A stretch of DNA of 64,000 nt from Chryseobacterium indologenes (lineage in GTDB: Bacteria > Bacteroidota > Bacteroidia > Flavobacteriales > Weeksellaceae): NCBI RefSeq assembly GCF_002025665.1, contig NZ_CP018786.1:5084001-5148000 (forward strand), in the 5' to 3' direction. The notes beneath the pieces are model-generated. The model was not told the DNA's origin. It did not search any database and saw nothing but the letters and a program-made list of their open reading frames with translations. Shown one piece after another: positions 7,418 through 15,355 of the stretch (its first letter is position 1; each line of letters opens with the position of its first letter). A program made the position numbers and the translations under genes.

Positions 7418-8282
7418 AGAAAAGTGGGTTCTTCTGGTTATCCTGAGCATTATCTGGGGATCATCCTTTATTTTAATCAAAAAATCGCTGGAACATTTCA
7501 ATCCGTTTCAGGTTGGATCTTTAAGGGTTCTTATTGCCGGTATTATTCTGCTTCCGGTTGCTATTTCCAATTACAAGCTTTTCCCTAAAAAACATTTGAA
7601 ATGGTTAATTCTGGCTGCTTTTACCGGGAATTTCATTCCGATGTTTCTGTTTCCGATCGCTGAAACCGAAATAAGCAGCAGCATTGCAGGGATTATCAAC
7701 TCTATGATGCCTATTTTTGTCATTATTGTTGGAGCTTTGGTATGGAAGTTCGAAACAACAAAAAAACAAATTGTGGGCACGTTAATAAGCTTCACAGGAG
7801 TCTGTATTCTGGCATTTGGTGGTGGAGACAGTGGAGAATTTAAAATGATCCCAATTCTGTTGCTTTTATTGGCTACTTTATGTTACGCAATGAGCACAAC
7901 GACCGTGAAGTCTAAGCTGATGGAGGTATCTTCTACCGTTTTATCTGCTTTTGTTTTCTCATTTGTTTTATTACTGCCTTCCATTATTGCCTTAACAGGT
8001 ACAGGATTCTTTTCAGAATTCAGTTTTTCAAAGGATAATCTGATGGGACTTATGTTTGTCAGCCTTTTATCTGTTTTCGGAACCGGATTGGCAATGATGA
8101 TGAATTATCGTTTATTGAAAGTTTCCTCTCCTCTTTTTGCTTCAACGGTTACTTTGGTAATGCCAATCGTTGCAATTATCTGGGGAATTATTGATGGTGA
8201 AAAACTCTCTTATTTACAATTTATAGGAGCTGGAATTATTATTGCCGGACTCATATTTTTAAGAACAAATCCAAAAAAATAA
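7404..8282 (+). CDS. EamA/DMT family transporter
   Basis: A 292-residue inner-membrane protein with about ten hydrophobic helices in two EamA repeats (roughly 8-140 and 150-288). The first helix carries IIWGSSFILIKKSLEHFNPF, typical of drug/metabolite transporters. The substrate cannot be predicted; metabolite export is usual for the family. It overlaps the end of aat by 14 nt, so the two are probably co-transcribed and translationally coupled. Confidence 0.9.
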   Translation: MNADKEKWVLLVILSIIWGSSFILIKKSLEHFNPFQVGSLRVLIAGIILLPVAISNYKLFPKKHLKWLILAAFTGNFIPMFLFPIAETEISSSIAGIINSMMPIFVIIVGALVWKFETTKKQIVGTLISFTGVCILAFGGGDSGEFKMIPILLLLLATLCYAMSTTTVKSKLMEVSSTVLSAFVFSFVLLLPSIIALTGTGFFSEFSFSKDNLMGLMFVSLLSVFGTGLAMMMNYRLLKVSSPLFASTVTLVMPIVAIIWGIIDGEKLSYLQFIGAGIIIAGLIFLRTNPKK

Positions 8283-8302
8283 AATCATATTATAAATTAA
8301 AT

Positions 8303-8310
8303 TATATTTG
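8303..8310 (+). promoter_or_regulatory. possible -7 promoter box for the lipoprotein gene
   Basis: TATATTTG matches the Bacteroidota -7 consensus TAnnTTTG 20 nt before the ATG at 8330. No convincing -33 TTG is visible at the usual spacing, so this is tentative. Confidence 0.3.
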
Positions 8311-8329
8311 GATGATTTAACTTATAACT

Positions 8330-9196
8330 ATGAAAAAAATTCTACTTTTGGGGGCTATAGCCTTATCTACACTTTCTTGCTCCAGCTCTGATGACACCCC
8401 TTTCGACAACAGTGATCCGTCTAATCAAAGCGTAATTCTTCCCACGAAGATGACTATGGACGGTATTGTAATGAAAGTCAATTACAACGGAACTAAAATC
8501 ATCAGTATGATTAACAGCATTAATCATGGACAAAGAGTGGAGTTCTCCTATACCGAAGATTATGTTTCCGGTATTAAACATTACGAAAATAATGTTCTTG
8601 AAAGCGCTGTAGAATATGGATATTCTAATGGGCGCATGGCTTCAGCTATTATAAAGGAATATTCCACTACCGGAACTGTACAGAATACGGTTACATTTAC
8701 TTATAACTATACCAGTAATACGGAAATCAATGTAAAAAGACAGACGAACTCAGGAACTGCCGGTTCTTCTACGATCAACAGTGTATTTACCTATAACAAT
8801 GGAAATATGGTAAGTAACGTAGGATCAGGAACAGGAATCGTCAATGGAAATACAGTTAATTACACGGAAAAAGAGACTTATACCTATACTGATAAGAACT
8901 ATTCTTTCAAAAATGTCAAAGGTTTTGACAAAATTATATTTAACGGAAATGAAAGCAGCGATGGGATAAGCATGTTATTTTCGAATATTAAGAATAGCTT
9001 AAGCACTTATAAAGGAGAGTTTACCAATACGACTGCCGGAGGTGGAACAGCAACCGGAACAACATCTCACAAATATACAACCACTTTTAATACTGCTGGT
9101 TATCCTTCTGAAGAAAGCAGACAGTCTCTTGATATGAACGGAAATGCAAACACCAGCGCTCCGGATAAATTTTTCTACGAATACAATTATCAATAA
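8330..9196 (+). CDS. uncharacterised lipoprotein
   Basis: A 288-residue protein with a signal peptide and lipobox ending LSTLSC; the mature Cys is followed by SSSDD, an acidic export-type signal seen on Bacteroidota surface lipoproteins. The remainder is rich in Thr, Asn, Ser and Tyr with alternating beta-strand character (repeated TYTYTD and FTYNYTS-like stretches), suggesting a beta-sheet protein, perhaps of the RHS-like YD-type lipoprotein group common in Chryseobacterium. The function is unknown. It is a single gene bounded by a possible promoter and a terminator. Confidence 0.75.
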   Translation: MKKILLLGAIALSTLSCSSSDDTPFDNSDPSNQSVILPTKMTMDGIVMKVNYNGTKIISMINSINHGQRVEFSYTEDYVSGIKHYENNVLESAVEYGYSNGRMASAIIKEYSTTGTVQNTVTFTYNYTSNTEINVKRQTNSGTAGSSTINSVFTYNNGNMVSNVGSGTGIVNGNTVNYTEKETYTYTDKNYSFKNVKGFDKIIFNGNESSDGISMLFSNIKNSLSTYKGEFTNTTAGGGTATGTTSHKYTTTFNTAGYPSEESRQSLDMNGNANTSAPDKFFYEYNYQ

Positions 9197-9200
9197 AAAA

Positions 9201-9220
9201 AACCTGCATTTCTGCAGGTT
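9201..9220. terminator. bidirectional terminator
   Basis: AACCTGCA-TTTC-TGCAGGTT is a perfect 8-bp stem with A-rich and T-rich flanks. It separates the convergent lipoprotein and TPR genes. Confidence 0.85.
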
Positions 9221-9242
9221 TTCTGTTATCTGTTAGAGAAAT

Positions 9243-10625
9243 TTAGTTCTTTTTCTTCACTTTGCTGGCTTTGACCTTTTTCACTTCGTCTTTAATGAAA
9301 GGATATTTTTTTTGCATATCCTTAGCTAAAGAAGGATCAAGTTCCAATGCTTTCTGAAGAGATTCCATTCCTTTATCCTGGTCTTTCAGATTGTAAAAAC
9401 AATTGCTCAGCTGATAAAACAACTCTGCTCTGTAATGTTTTTTTATCGCTCTGTCTAATACGGTTACTGCATCTTCATACTCTCCTACCAACATTAAAAC
9501 TTCTGAATAGGCATACCAGTTGTAGAACCTTGAGGGCTCTGCATCCACCAGTTTTTTAAGACAGGAAAGACTTTCTTCAAACTTCCCTGAATCAATGAAC
9601 AAAAATGCCAATCTCTTCTGATAGTCAAGATTATTTTCATTCAGCTGGGTAGCTTCTTTGGCAAAATGCAATGCTTCAGACATTCCTCCCATTTCTTCAT
9701 AAAGATAAGACTGCTCCATCATTGCAAGATAAAACTGAGGGTCTTCTCTCAATGATTTCTGAAATGAGTTTAAAGCTAAAATAGGCTGTTTTAAAGCCTT
9801 GTTGCATAATCCGATCTTATAAAAAGTAAATGCTTTTGTATATTCCAGCTCCAACATTTCTTCATAAGTTTCGATGGCCTTCTGGTATTGTCCCAAAGCT
9901 TCATAACAAGCTGCTTTATTGGCATATACTCCTACAGAGTTTGAATTGATTGCCAATAAATAATCGTAGCCTCTTATCGCTTCATCATAATTTTTTCTGT
10001 TGAAGTAGAATTGTCCGTATTCAAACCATGCGGTTTCAGAATAAGGGAATTCATCTAAATATTCATTAAGAAAGGCAATAGCCTCCTCACTCTTATTCAG
10101 GTCACTGAAGCACACCATACAGTTTTCCAACGAATATTCATCCGTAGGATCTTCCTTCAGTGCTTTTCTGTAATGTTTAAGAGCGTTAAAAGGATCTCCG
10201 AGATTCACATATTCATCCGCAATAAAGTTGTGGAGAAAGTTTTCTTCTTCCTCTAATGTTAAAGCTTTTTTGCAGATTTCAATGGATTTTCTGGGATTTC
10301 CTAAGTTCGAATAATACTTGGCGTAACAAACCAAAAAGTCTGTATGCTCCATAGAAGCGCCTTTCAGTTCGTCAATAAGTTCTCTCGCCGTATTATACTC
10401 TTCCCACTCCAGAAGGATTTCAAGTCTTTTGATCTTAATATCCAACGAATTAGGGTGAAGCTTGAGTCCGTAATTAACAGCCATGTCAGCGTAATTAAAA
10501 TCACCAAGCTCCAAATAATAAACAATAATGTCTTCTAGCTCTTCGGTATCGAAGTAGAATTCGTCATTGTTTTCCATCATTTCCTCGAACTTTTTTACAA
10601 GTTCATTTCCAAAATACTCTTCCAA
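9243..10625 (-). CDS. tetratricopeptide repeat protein
   Basis: A 460-residue protein without a signal peptide, made almost wholly of TPR units from about residue 30 to 440 (for example GDPFNALKHYRKALKEDPTDE and GQYQKAIETYEEMLELEYT). The acidic N terminus (MEEYFGNELVKKFEEMMEN) is conserved in Bacteroidota orthologues as far as I recall. The C terminus ends in a Lys-rich tail (KVKASKVKKKN). It is presumably a cytosolic scaffold for protein-protein contacts; no specific partner can be named. Monocistronic in appearance. Confidence 0.85.
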   Translation of the reverse strand: MEEYFGNELVKKFEEMMENNDEFYFDTEELEDIIVYYLELGDFNYADMAVNYGLKLHPNSLDIKIKRLEILLEWEEYNTARELIDELKGASMEHTDFLVCYAKYYSNLGNPRKSIEICKKALTLEEEENFLHNFIADEYVNLGDPFNALKHYRKALKEDPTDEYSLENCMVCFSDLNKSEEAIAFLNEYLDEFPYSETAWFEYGQFYFNRKNYDEAIRGYDYLLAINSNSVGVYANKAACYEALGQYQKAIETYEEMLELEYTKAFTFYKIGLCNKALKQPILALNSFQKSLREDPQFYLAMMEQSYLYEEMGGMSEALHFAKEATQLNENNLDYQKRLAFLFIDSGKFEESLSCLKKLVDAEPSRFYNWYAYSEVLMLVGEYEDAVTVLDRAIKKHYRAELFYQLSNCFYNLKDQDKGMESLQKALELDPSLAKDMQKKYPFIKDEVKKVKASKVKKKN

Positions 10626-10832
10626 TAGTGTCCTCTTTGTCGGCCCAACGCTTGAATTTGCTTACAAACCTCGGCAAACGTTTAGTTAATAATACATCTG
10701 AAACTGATATTCAAATATTTATGCAAAGTTGCAACTTTTTTTTGAATATTCCATTTCATAAATTTCTATTATAAAAATAGTAAAAAAAGAAAACCGATAA
10801 AAGGATTGTGGATAAAAAAACGGAAATTGGGG

Positions 10833-11801
10833 TTAAATTCTTATGACAAGGCGTTTTCCACTTTCTATCTCAGCGTTCCATATCGTTTCGATATTTTTTA
10901 TATCCACTTCTTGTGTTTCCATTTTAATTTTTCCTTCAACTGCTGCCTGAAACATTTCAGGGATAATTTCTGAAAACAGAAGAGCTGATTCTTCTTTTGT
11001 CCAGCTTCCCAACCCTGATCCTGAAATCTGAATATCAGTTCCTCGGAGGATCTGTGAAGACAGCTGAATGGTATCACCGCTCATTCCTCCTATAGTTACC
11101 AGCTTTGTTTGATGAGAAAAGGTTCCGTCTCCTTTGAAAGCAGACAAGATCATTTCTACAGAATGTCCCCAGATATAATCTATGATAATATCTATCGGAG
11201 TTTCCTGATGAATTTCTTTTATTTTTTGCTTAAAATCTTGATCGCTCAGTGTTAGAGAAACTACTTCATCAGCGCCAAGCTCAAGTAAAGCCTGCAGGGA
11301 CTCTTCATTTCTTCCGGTAACAATAATCTTCTCTGCTCCATATAATCTGGCGATCTGAACAGCAATTCTGCCTGTAATTCCTGTTGCTCCGTTGATCAGA
11401 ACGGTATTGCCCTGCTGAATTCCGGCCTTGAACTTTAATGCCATTGCAGAGCCCATAACAGCGTTGGGTAATGCGGCTGCCAGAGAAAAATCCAGTTCTT
11501 CAGGAATTGGTATAATCATTTTTTGATCAGCAACAGCTTTTTCAGCTACTGTTCCTTTTTTACTGAAAAAATAGACTTTATTTCCGTTTTCAAGATACCC
11601 TGCTCCGTCTGTTCCGATAACCGTTGGTTGATGTTCCTGGTTTTCAGTCGAATAATGATTTCCTCCAGCTCTGGCTCTGTCGAGGTTTTTAATTGAGGCG
11701 GCTTTTACTGAAATCAAAATTTCATTTTCCTGCACTTTCGGCTCTTGGAAATCTGCATATTGAGGTATGCTTCCTTTTTCAAATACTATGGCTGCTTTCA
11801 T
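10833..11801 (-). CDS. zinc-independent MDR family NADPH:quinone oxidoreductase-like protein
   Basis: A 322-residue medium-chain dehydrogenase/reductase. The N-terminal GroES-like domain (about 1-120) has AASIKNLDRARAGGNHY and lacks catalytic zinc ligands. The Rossmann domain has VLINGATGITGRIAVQIARLYGA (about 134-156), the NADPH-binding AXXGXXG-type loop, and VTGRNEESL after the second strand. This fits quinone or enone reductases (QOR/YhdH-like). A perfect palindrome lies 47-62 nt upstream of its start, and a Crp/Fnr-type regulator gene is the next gene upstream on the same strand. The true substrate is unknown. Confidence 0.85.
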   Translation of the reverse strand: MKAAIVFEKGSIPQYADFQEPKVQENEILISVKAASIKNLDRARAGGNHYSTENQEHQPTVIGTDGAGYLENGNKVYFFSKKGTVAEKAVADQKMIIPIPEELDFSLAAALPNAVMGSAMALKFKAGIQQGNTVLINGATGITGRIAVQIARLYGAEKIIVTGRNEESLQALLELGADEVVSLTLSDQDFKQKIKEIHQETPIDIIIDYIWGHSVEMILSAFKGDGTFSHQTKLVTIGGMSGDTIQLSSQILRGTDIQISGSGLGSWTKEESALLFSEIIPEMFQAAVEGKIKMETQEVDIKNIETIWNAEIESGKRLVIRI

Positions 11802-11847
11802 TCTTTTAATTTTTATACAAAATTAGGAGGGTAGAAGGCCGTGAAGC

Positions 11848-11863
11848 GATAACATTTGTTATC
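11848..11863. promoter_or_regulatory. palindromic operator candidate
   Basis: GATAACATTTGTTATC is a perfect 6-4-6 inverted repeat, 47 nt upstream of the oxidoreductase start. Its symmetry and position suit a dimeric regulator; the neighbouring Crp/Fnr-like protein is the obvious candidate. It could also be a chance AT-rich palindrome. Confidence 0.45.
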
Positions 11864-12041
11864 AGTTTGGGGAAAGGGAACTGGAGTGGGAGGCTGGGAG
11901 TTTATAAAGCCGGTAATAGAGTTAACAAACGCAGCGATCACTAGGAAACATGATATTGTTATTATTCTTTGCGAACGTTGCGTTTAATATGAGAATTTAT
12001 GCAGTTTCTTTTTAAACTTCCGGCTTACATCTTCCAGCCTC

Positions 12042-12620
12042 TTAAAGTCCTTCTTTCAATATTTTGCTTTTGATCCTGCTGAGATGTACAGTAGTAATAC
12101 CAAGATAGGAAGCGATGTAATGCTGGGGAACTCTTTTAATAATTTCGGGCTTTTGTTTAACCAGATTCAGATATCGCTGCTGCGGGGTGTCTTTAATGAA
12201 TGAAAAGAAGTGTTTCATATAGTCGAATACCCTTTCAAAAAGAGCATCCATAAAAAGATTTCTGAGTTCGGAGTTTTCGTAGACTTCTTTCAGGAAGGCA
12301 TCCACATCAGGTTTATTGATTTTGTATAAAATACAGGGTTCTATAGTCTCAAACGAAACCATACTTGGAAGCCCCTTTTTAAAGCTTTCAAGGGAAGAAA
12401 ACATTGTATTTTCAAGAAAAAACTGGAAGGTAACGTCTTTCCCGTCATTATTATACCAGGCTCTAACGATGCCTTTTTCAATATAGAAAGCATTATAGGA
12501 AACCTCACCTTCTTTTAAAAGCAAAGTTTTGGCAGAGACTTCCATACGCTGGAAACTGCACAGAAATTTTCTCCATTTTTCTTTGGGAAAGGGAAACCTG
12601 TTTTTAATATGTTCAAACAT
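12042..12620 (-). CDS. Crp/Fnr family transcriptional regulator
   Basis: A 192-residue protein with an N-terminal cyclic-nucleotide-binding-like beta-roll (about 15-110; LLLKEGEVSYNAFYIEKGIVRAWY) and a C-terminal helix-turn-helix (QHYIASYLGITTVHLSRIKSKIL, about 165-187). This is the short Bacteroidota form in which cAMP-contact residues are usually not conserved, so it may sense something else. No Fe-S cysteines of the Fnr type are present. It sits directly upstream of an MDR oxidoreductase whose promoter carries a palindrome. The glmM terminator lies between it and glmM. Confidence 0.9.
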   Translation of the reverse strand: MFEHIKNRFPFPKEKWRKFLCSFQRMEVSAKTLLLKEGEVSYNAFYIEKGIVRAWYNNDGKDVTFQFFLENTMFSSLESFKKGLPSMVSFETIEPCILYKINKPDVDAFLKEVYENSELRNLFMDALFERVFDYMKHFFSFIKDTPQQRYLNLVKQKPEIIKRVPQHYIASYLGITTVHLSRIKSKILKEGL

Positions 12621-12635
12621 TTCTGGGATAAAAAA

Positions 12636-12658
12636 AGAACGGACTGTTTGTCCGTTCT
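12636..12658 (-). terminator. glmM terminator
   Basis: AGAACGGAC-TGTTT-GTCCGTTCT is a perfect 9-bp stem followed on the minus strand by a run of seven T. It lies just after the glmM stop codon. Confidence 0.9.
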
Positions 12659-12668
12659 TCCTGTATTT

Positions 12669-14051
12669 TTAGATTAAACTCTTGATTTTAGCAATGATAT
12701 CATCTCCTAACTGATCTGCCTCTTCCTGAGATTTAGCTTCAGTATAAATTCTGATGATTGGCTCTGTATTGGATTTTCTAAGGTGAACCCAATTGTTTTC
12801 AAAGTCTATTTTAACACCATCTACTGTAGAAACTTCTTCATTCTGATATTCCTGCTCCATTTTGCTTAAGATAGCGTCTACATCAATCTCCGGTGTAAGC
12901 TCTATTTTCTTTTTACCCATGAAATAGCTTGGATATCCGGCTCTTAATTCAGAAACGGTCTTGTTTTCTTTAGCTAAATGTGTTAAAAACAATGCAACTC
13001 CTACTAAAGAATCTCTTCCGTAATGTAATTCAGGATAGATAATTCCTCCGTTTCCTTCTCCTCCGATGACAGCATTTTTCTCTTTCATCAAAGTAACTAC
13101 GTTTACTTCTCCTACAGCGCTTGCAAAGTATTCTGAATTGTGAGTCTGTGCTACATCTCTCAAGGCACGGCTTGAAGAAAGATTGGAAATTGCTACTCCA
13201 TTCTGGTGTTTTAGCAGGTAATCAGCAACAGCTACCAGTGTATATTCCTCCCCGAACATTTCTCCTTTTTCATCAATAAGGGCTAATCTGTCTACATCCG
13301 GATCTACTACAACTCCTAAGTCAGCATTTTCTTTTTTCACCAGGTCACAGATATCTCCCAAATGTTCTTTCAAAGGTTCAGGATTGTGTGGGAAATGTCC
13401 TGTAGGTTCACAATATAGTTTGATGGTTTCACAACCTAATTTATCTAAAAGCATTGGGATAGCAATTCCTCCTGTAGAGTTTACAGCATCAAGAACTACT
13501 TTAAAATTCTTCGCTTTGATTGCTTCTACATCTACCATTGGTAAATCCAGGATCTGCTGAATATGGATATCAAAAGCATCGTCTCTTGTTTCATATTTTC
13601 CAAGGTCATCTACTTCTGCATAATTGAAATCTTCACTTTCTGCCAAAGCCAATACTTCAGCACCATTTTCACCTGTGATGAATTCTCCTTTTTCGTTTAA
13701 GAGTTTAAGGGCATTCCATTGTTTTGGATTATGAGAAGCAGTAAGAATAATTCCTCCGTCTGCATTCAGCTCAGGAACCATTACCTCAACGGTAGGGGTT
13801 GTAGAAAGCCCAAGGTCAACTACATTAATTCCCAATCCCTGCAATGTAGCCGTTACTAAAGAAGAAACCATCTCACCAGAAATTCTGGCGTCTCTTCCGA
13901 TAATTAGGGTAAGATCTTTTTTGTTTTTATTATTTTGAAGCCAAGTTCCGAATGCAGATGCAAATTTTACTACATCCAGTGGTGTTAAGTTATCATTTAC
14001 TTTTCCACCAATGGTTCCGCGAATTCCGGAAATAGATTTTATTAATGACAT
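12669..14051 (-). CDS. glmM: phosphoglucosamine mutase
   Basis: A 460-residue alpha-D-phosphohexomutase converting glucosamine-6-phosphate to glucosamine-1-phosphate for UDP-GlcNAc and cell-wall synthesis. The active-site serine is in TASHNP (Ser106), metal-binding Asp in DPDVDRLALID (around 250), the sugar loop is GGEGNGGI, and the phosphate loop is RKSNTEPIIRIYTEA near the C terminus. Length matches the family. Bacteroidota often have only this mutase type, and phosphomannomutase activity cannot be excluded from sequence alone. It is followed by its own strong terminator. Confidence 0.92.
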   Translation of the reverse strand: MSLIKSISGIRGTIGGKVNDNLTPLDVVKFASAFGTWLQNNKNKKDLTLIIGRDARISGEMVSSLVTATLQGLGINVVDLGLSTTPTVEVMVPELNADGGIILTASHNPKQWNALKLLNEKGEFITGENGAEVLALAESEDFNYAEVDDLGKYETRDDAFDIHIQQILDLPMVDVEAIKAKNFKVVLDAVNSTGGIAIPMLLDKLGCETIKLYCEPTGHFPHNPEPLKEHLGDICDLVKKENADLGVVVDPDVDRLALIDEKGEMFGEEYTLVAVADYLLKHQNGVAISNLSSSRALRDVAQTHNSEYFASAVGEVNVVTLMKEKNAVIGGEGNGGIIYPELHYGRDSLVGVALFLTHLAKENKTVSELRAGYPSYFMGKKKIELTPEIDVDAILSKMEQEYQNEEVSTVDGVKIDFENNWVHLRKSNTEPIIRIYTEAKSQEEADQLGDDIIAKIKSLI

Positions 14052-14119
14052 GATGTTTTTACTTTTATTTTGTTCTTTCTAAATTTTCCAACACAAAGAT
14101 ACTTAAAAGACCCTTCAAC

Positions 14120-15136
14120 TTATAGAACGGGAATCTTTTTTTGAATTTTATCATAGGTATTTTTCACAACTTTCGGAGGAGCAAAACGATACCCAATATA
14201 TAACAGTCCATAGAGATTATTATTTTCTACAGTCTGATTGTTTTTCTGATCATAGGCATAGGTTTTAAAATTCATTTTTCCTCCGAATAAAAACCGGTCC
14301 GTATTATAACCTATATGAAGCCCGCCCTGCATTCTTATGGTAGCATACTGGGCATTTTCTTTTGATCCTCCGTTCTCAAAGTCTCTGTAACTGGAGAATT
14401 TCCCTCCAATTCCGAGGGCCAGGTAAGGGGAAATATTGACATTTTTCCCAATAACCCAATTATAGAAATATCCCATATTCCCTCCGATATTATATTGTGT
14501 TTCTTTGCTTTTTACTCCGTCAATTGTATTTCTGAAAATGGTAAGGTCATAATCCAAAAAAGGTACCCAGCTTCCACTACTTTTATATTGCCATTCGCCT
14601 TGGGTATAGATACTTCGTGCTGAAAAATTTTTATTGAGAACATAAGACGTAGATCCACCAAAAGTCTGCACTCTTAAATCCGGAAACTGGATGTAGGGGT
14701 CTCTTCCTTCCTGCCATTCGGGGGACAGATCTTTCATGTTTTCCACATAAAAGCCTTTTACATTTTTATAATAGACATTCTGAATGAATCTTCCAGGAAA
14801 AAATCTGAAACTTAAATCGGTATAAGAACTTTTCCCTTTCATTACATCATCATTATTTCCATCTAAAAATCGGGGAGCAAATGATATTGTTGCACTTATT
14901 ATTCTATAATCTATGGAAAAGGAAGTTTTCGTTTTGTTGTTGATGGACAGAATTGTCTCGTTGGTGTTCTTCCCCTCTCCTTCTGAAAAAACATAGCTTT
15001 CGATGTTGGTATCAAGATTCACACGAATCATCACCTGGTCTGCATAAGACTTGGTATTTGCGGTATCTGACTGTGCTTTTACCTGAAGAGCTGATAAAGA
15101 AAATAATACGAATAATCCTGCCTTTAAAAAATTCAA
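14120..15136 (-). CDS. DUF4421 outer-membrane protein
   Basis: A 338-residue protein with a signal peptide (cleavage after VKAQ, about residue 22) and a beta-rich body with alternating aromatic strands, ending in a strand (LYGLLYIGYRFAPPKVVKN) followed by a short basic tail. It matches what I recall of the Bacteroidota DUF4421 family, presumed outer-membrane beta-barrels of unknown function. It lies downstream of the feo operon on the same strand but with its own spacing, so no functional link is claimed. Confidence 0.75.
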   Translation of the reverse strand: MNFLKAGLFVLFSLSALQVKAQSDTANTKSYADQVMIRVNLDTNIESYVFSEGEGKNTNETILSINNKTKTSFSIDYRIISATISFAPRFLDGNNDDVMKGKSSYTDLSFRFFPGRFIQNVYYKNVKGFYVENMKDLSPEWQEGRDPYIQFPDLRVQTFGGSTSYVLNKNFSARSIYTQGEWQYKSSGSWVPFLDYDLTIFRNTIDGVKSKETQYNIGGNMGYFYNWVIGKNVNISPYLALGIGGKFSSYRDFENGGSKENAQYATIRMQGGLHIGYNTDRFLFGGKMNFKTYAYDQKNNQTVENNNLYGLLYIGYRFAPPKVVKNTYDKIQKKIPVL

Positions 15137-15202
15137 ATCGAATAATTTACATTAGAAAAATGAAATTACTACATTTTTTTCAATTATCCGATAAACCCAA
15201 TA

Positions 15203-15355
15203 TTAAGAACAGCCGCAATCTTTATCGCAGTTGGTTCTTTTGGAGCTGAATTTCTTTGGCGCGAAATTCTTTTTGAGTACTTTAAATAAAGAGTAACAGG
15301 CAAATGTTACAATTAAGGCAATAAGTACGTACTGAATAATTAATGATGAGTCCAT
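15203..15355 (-). CDS. FeoB-associated Cys-rich membrane protein
   Basis: A 50-residue protein starting MDSSLIIQYVLIALIVTFAC with one membrane helix (about 5-24), then a basic stretch and a Cys-rich C terminus (NCDKDCGCS). The family accompanies FeoB in many bacteria and is thought to help ferrous iron handling at the cytoplasmic face. The start was placed at 15355, where TAATG overlaps the feoB stop by 1 nt. The longer frame upstream reads the feoB tail out of frame and is not conserved. Confidence 0.85.
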   Translation of the reverse strand: MDSSLIIQYVLIALIVTFACYSLFKVLKKNFAPKKFSSKRTNCDKDCGCS

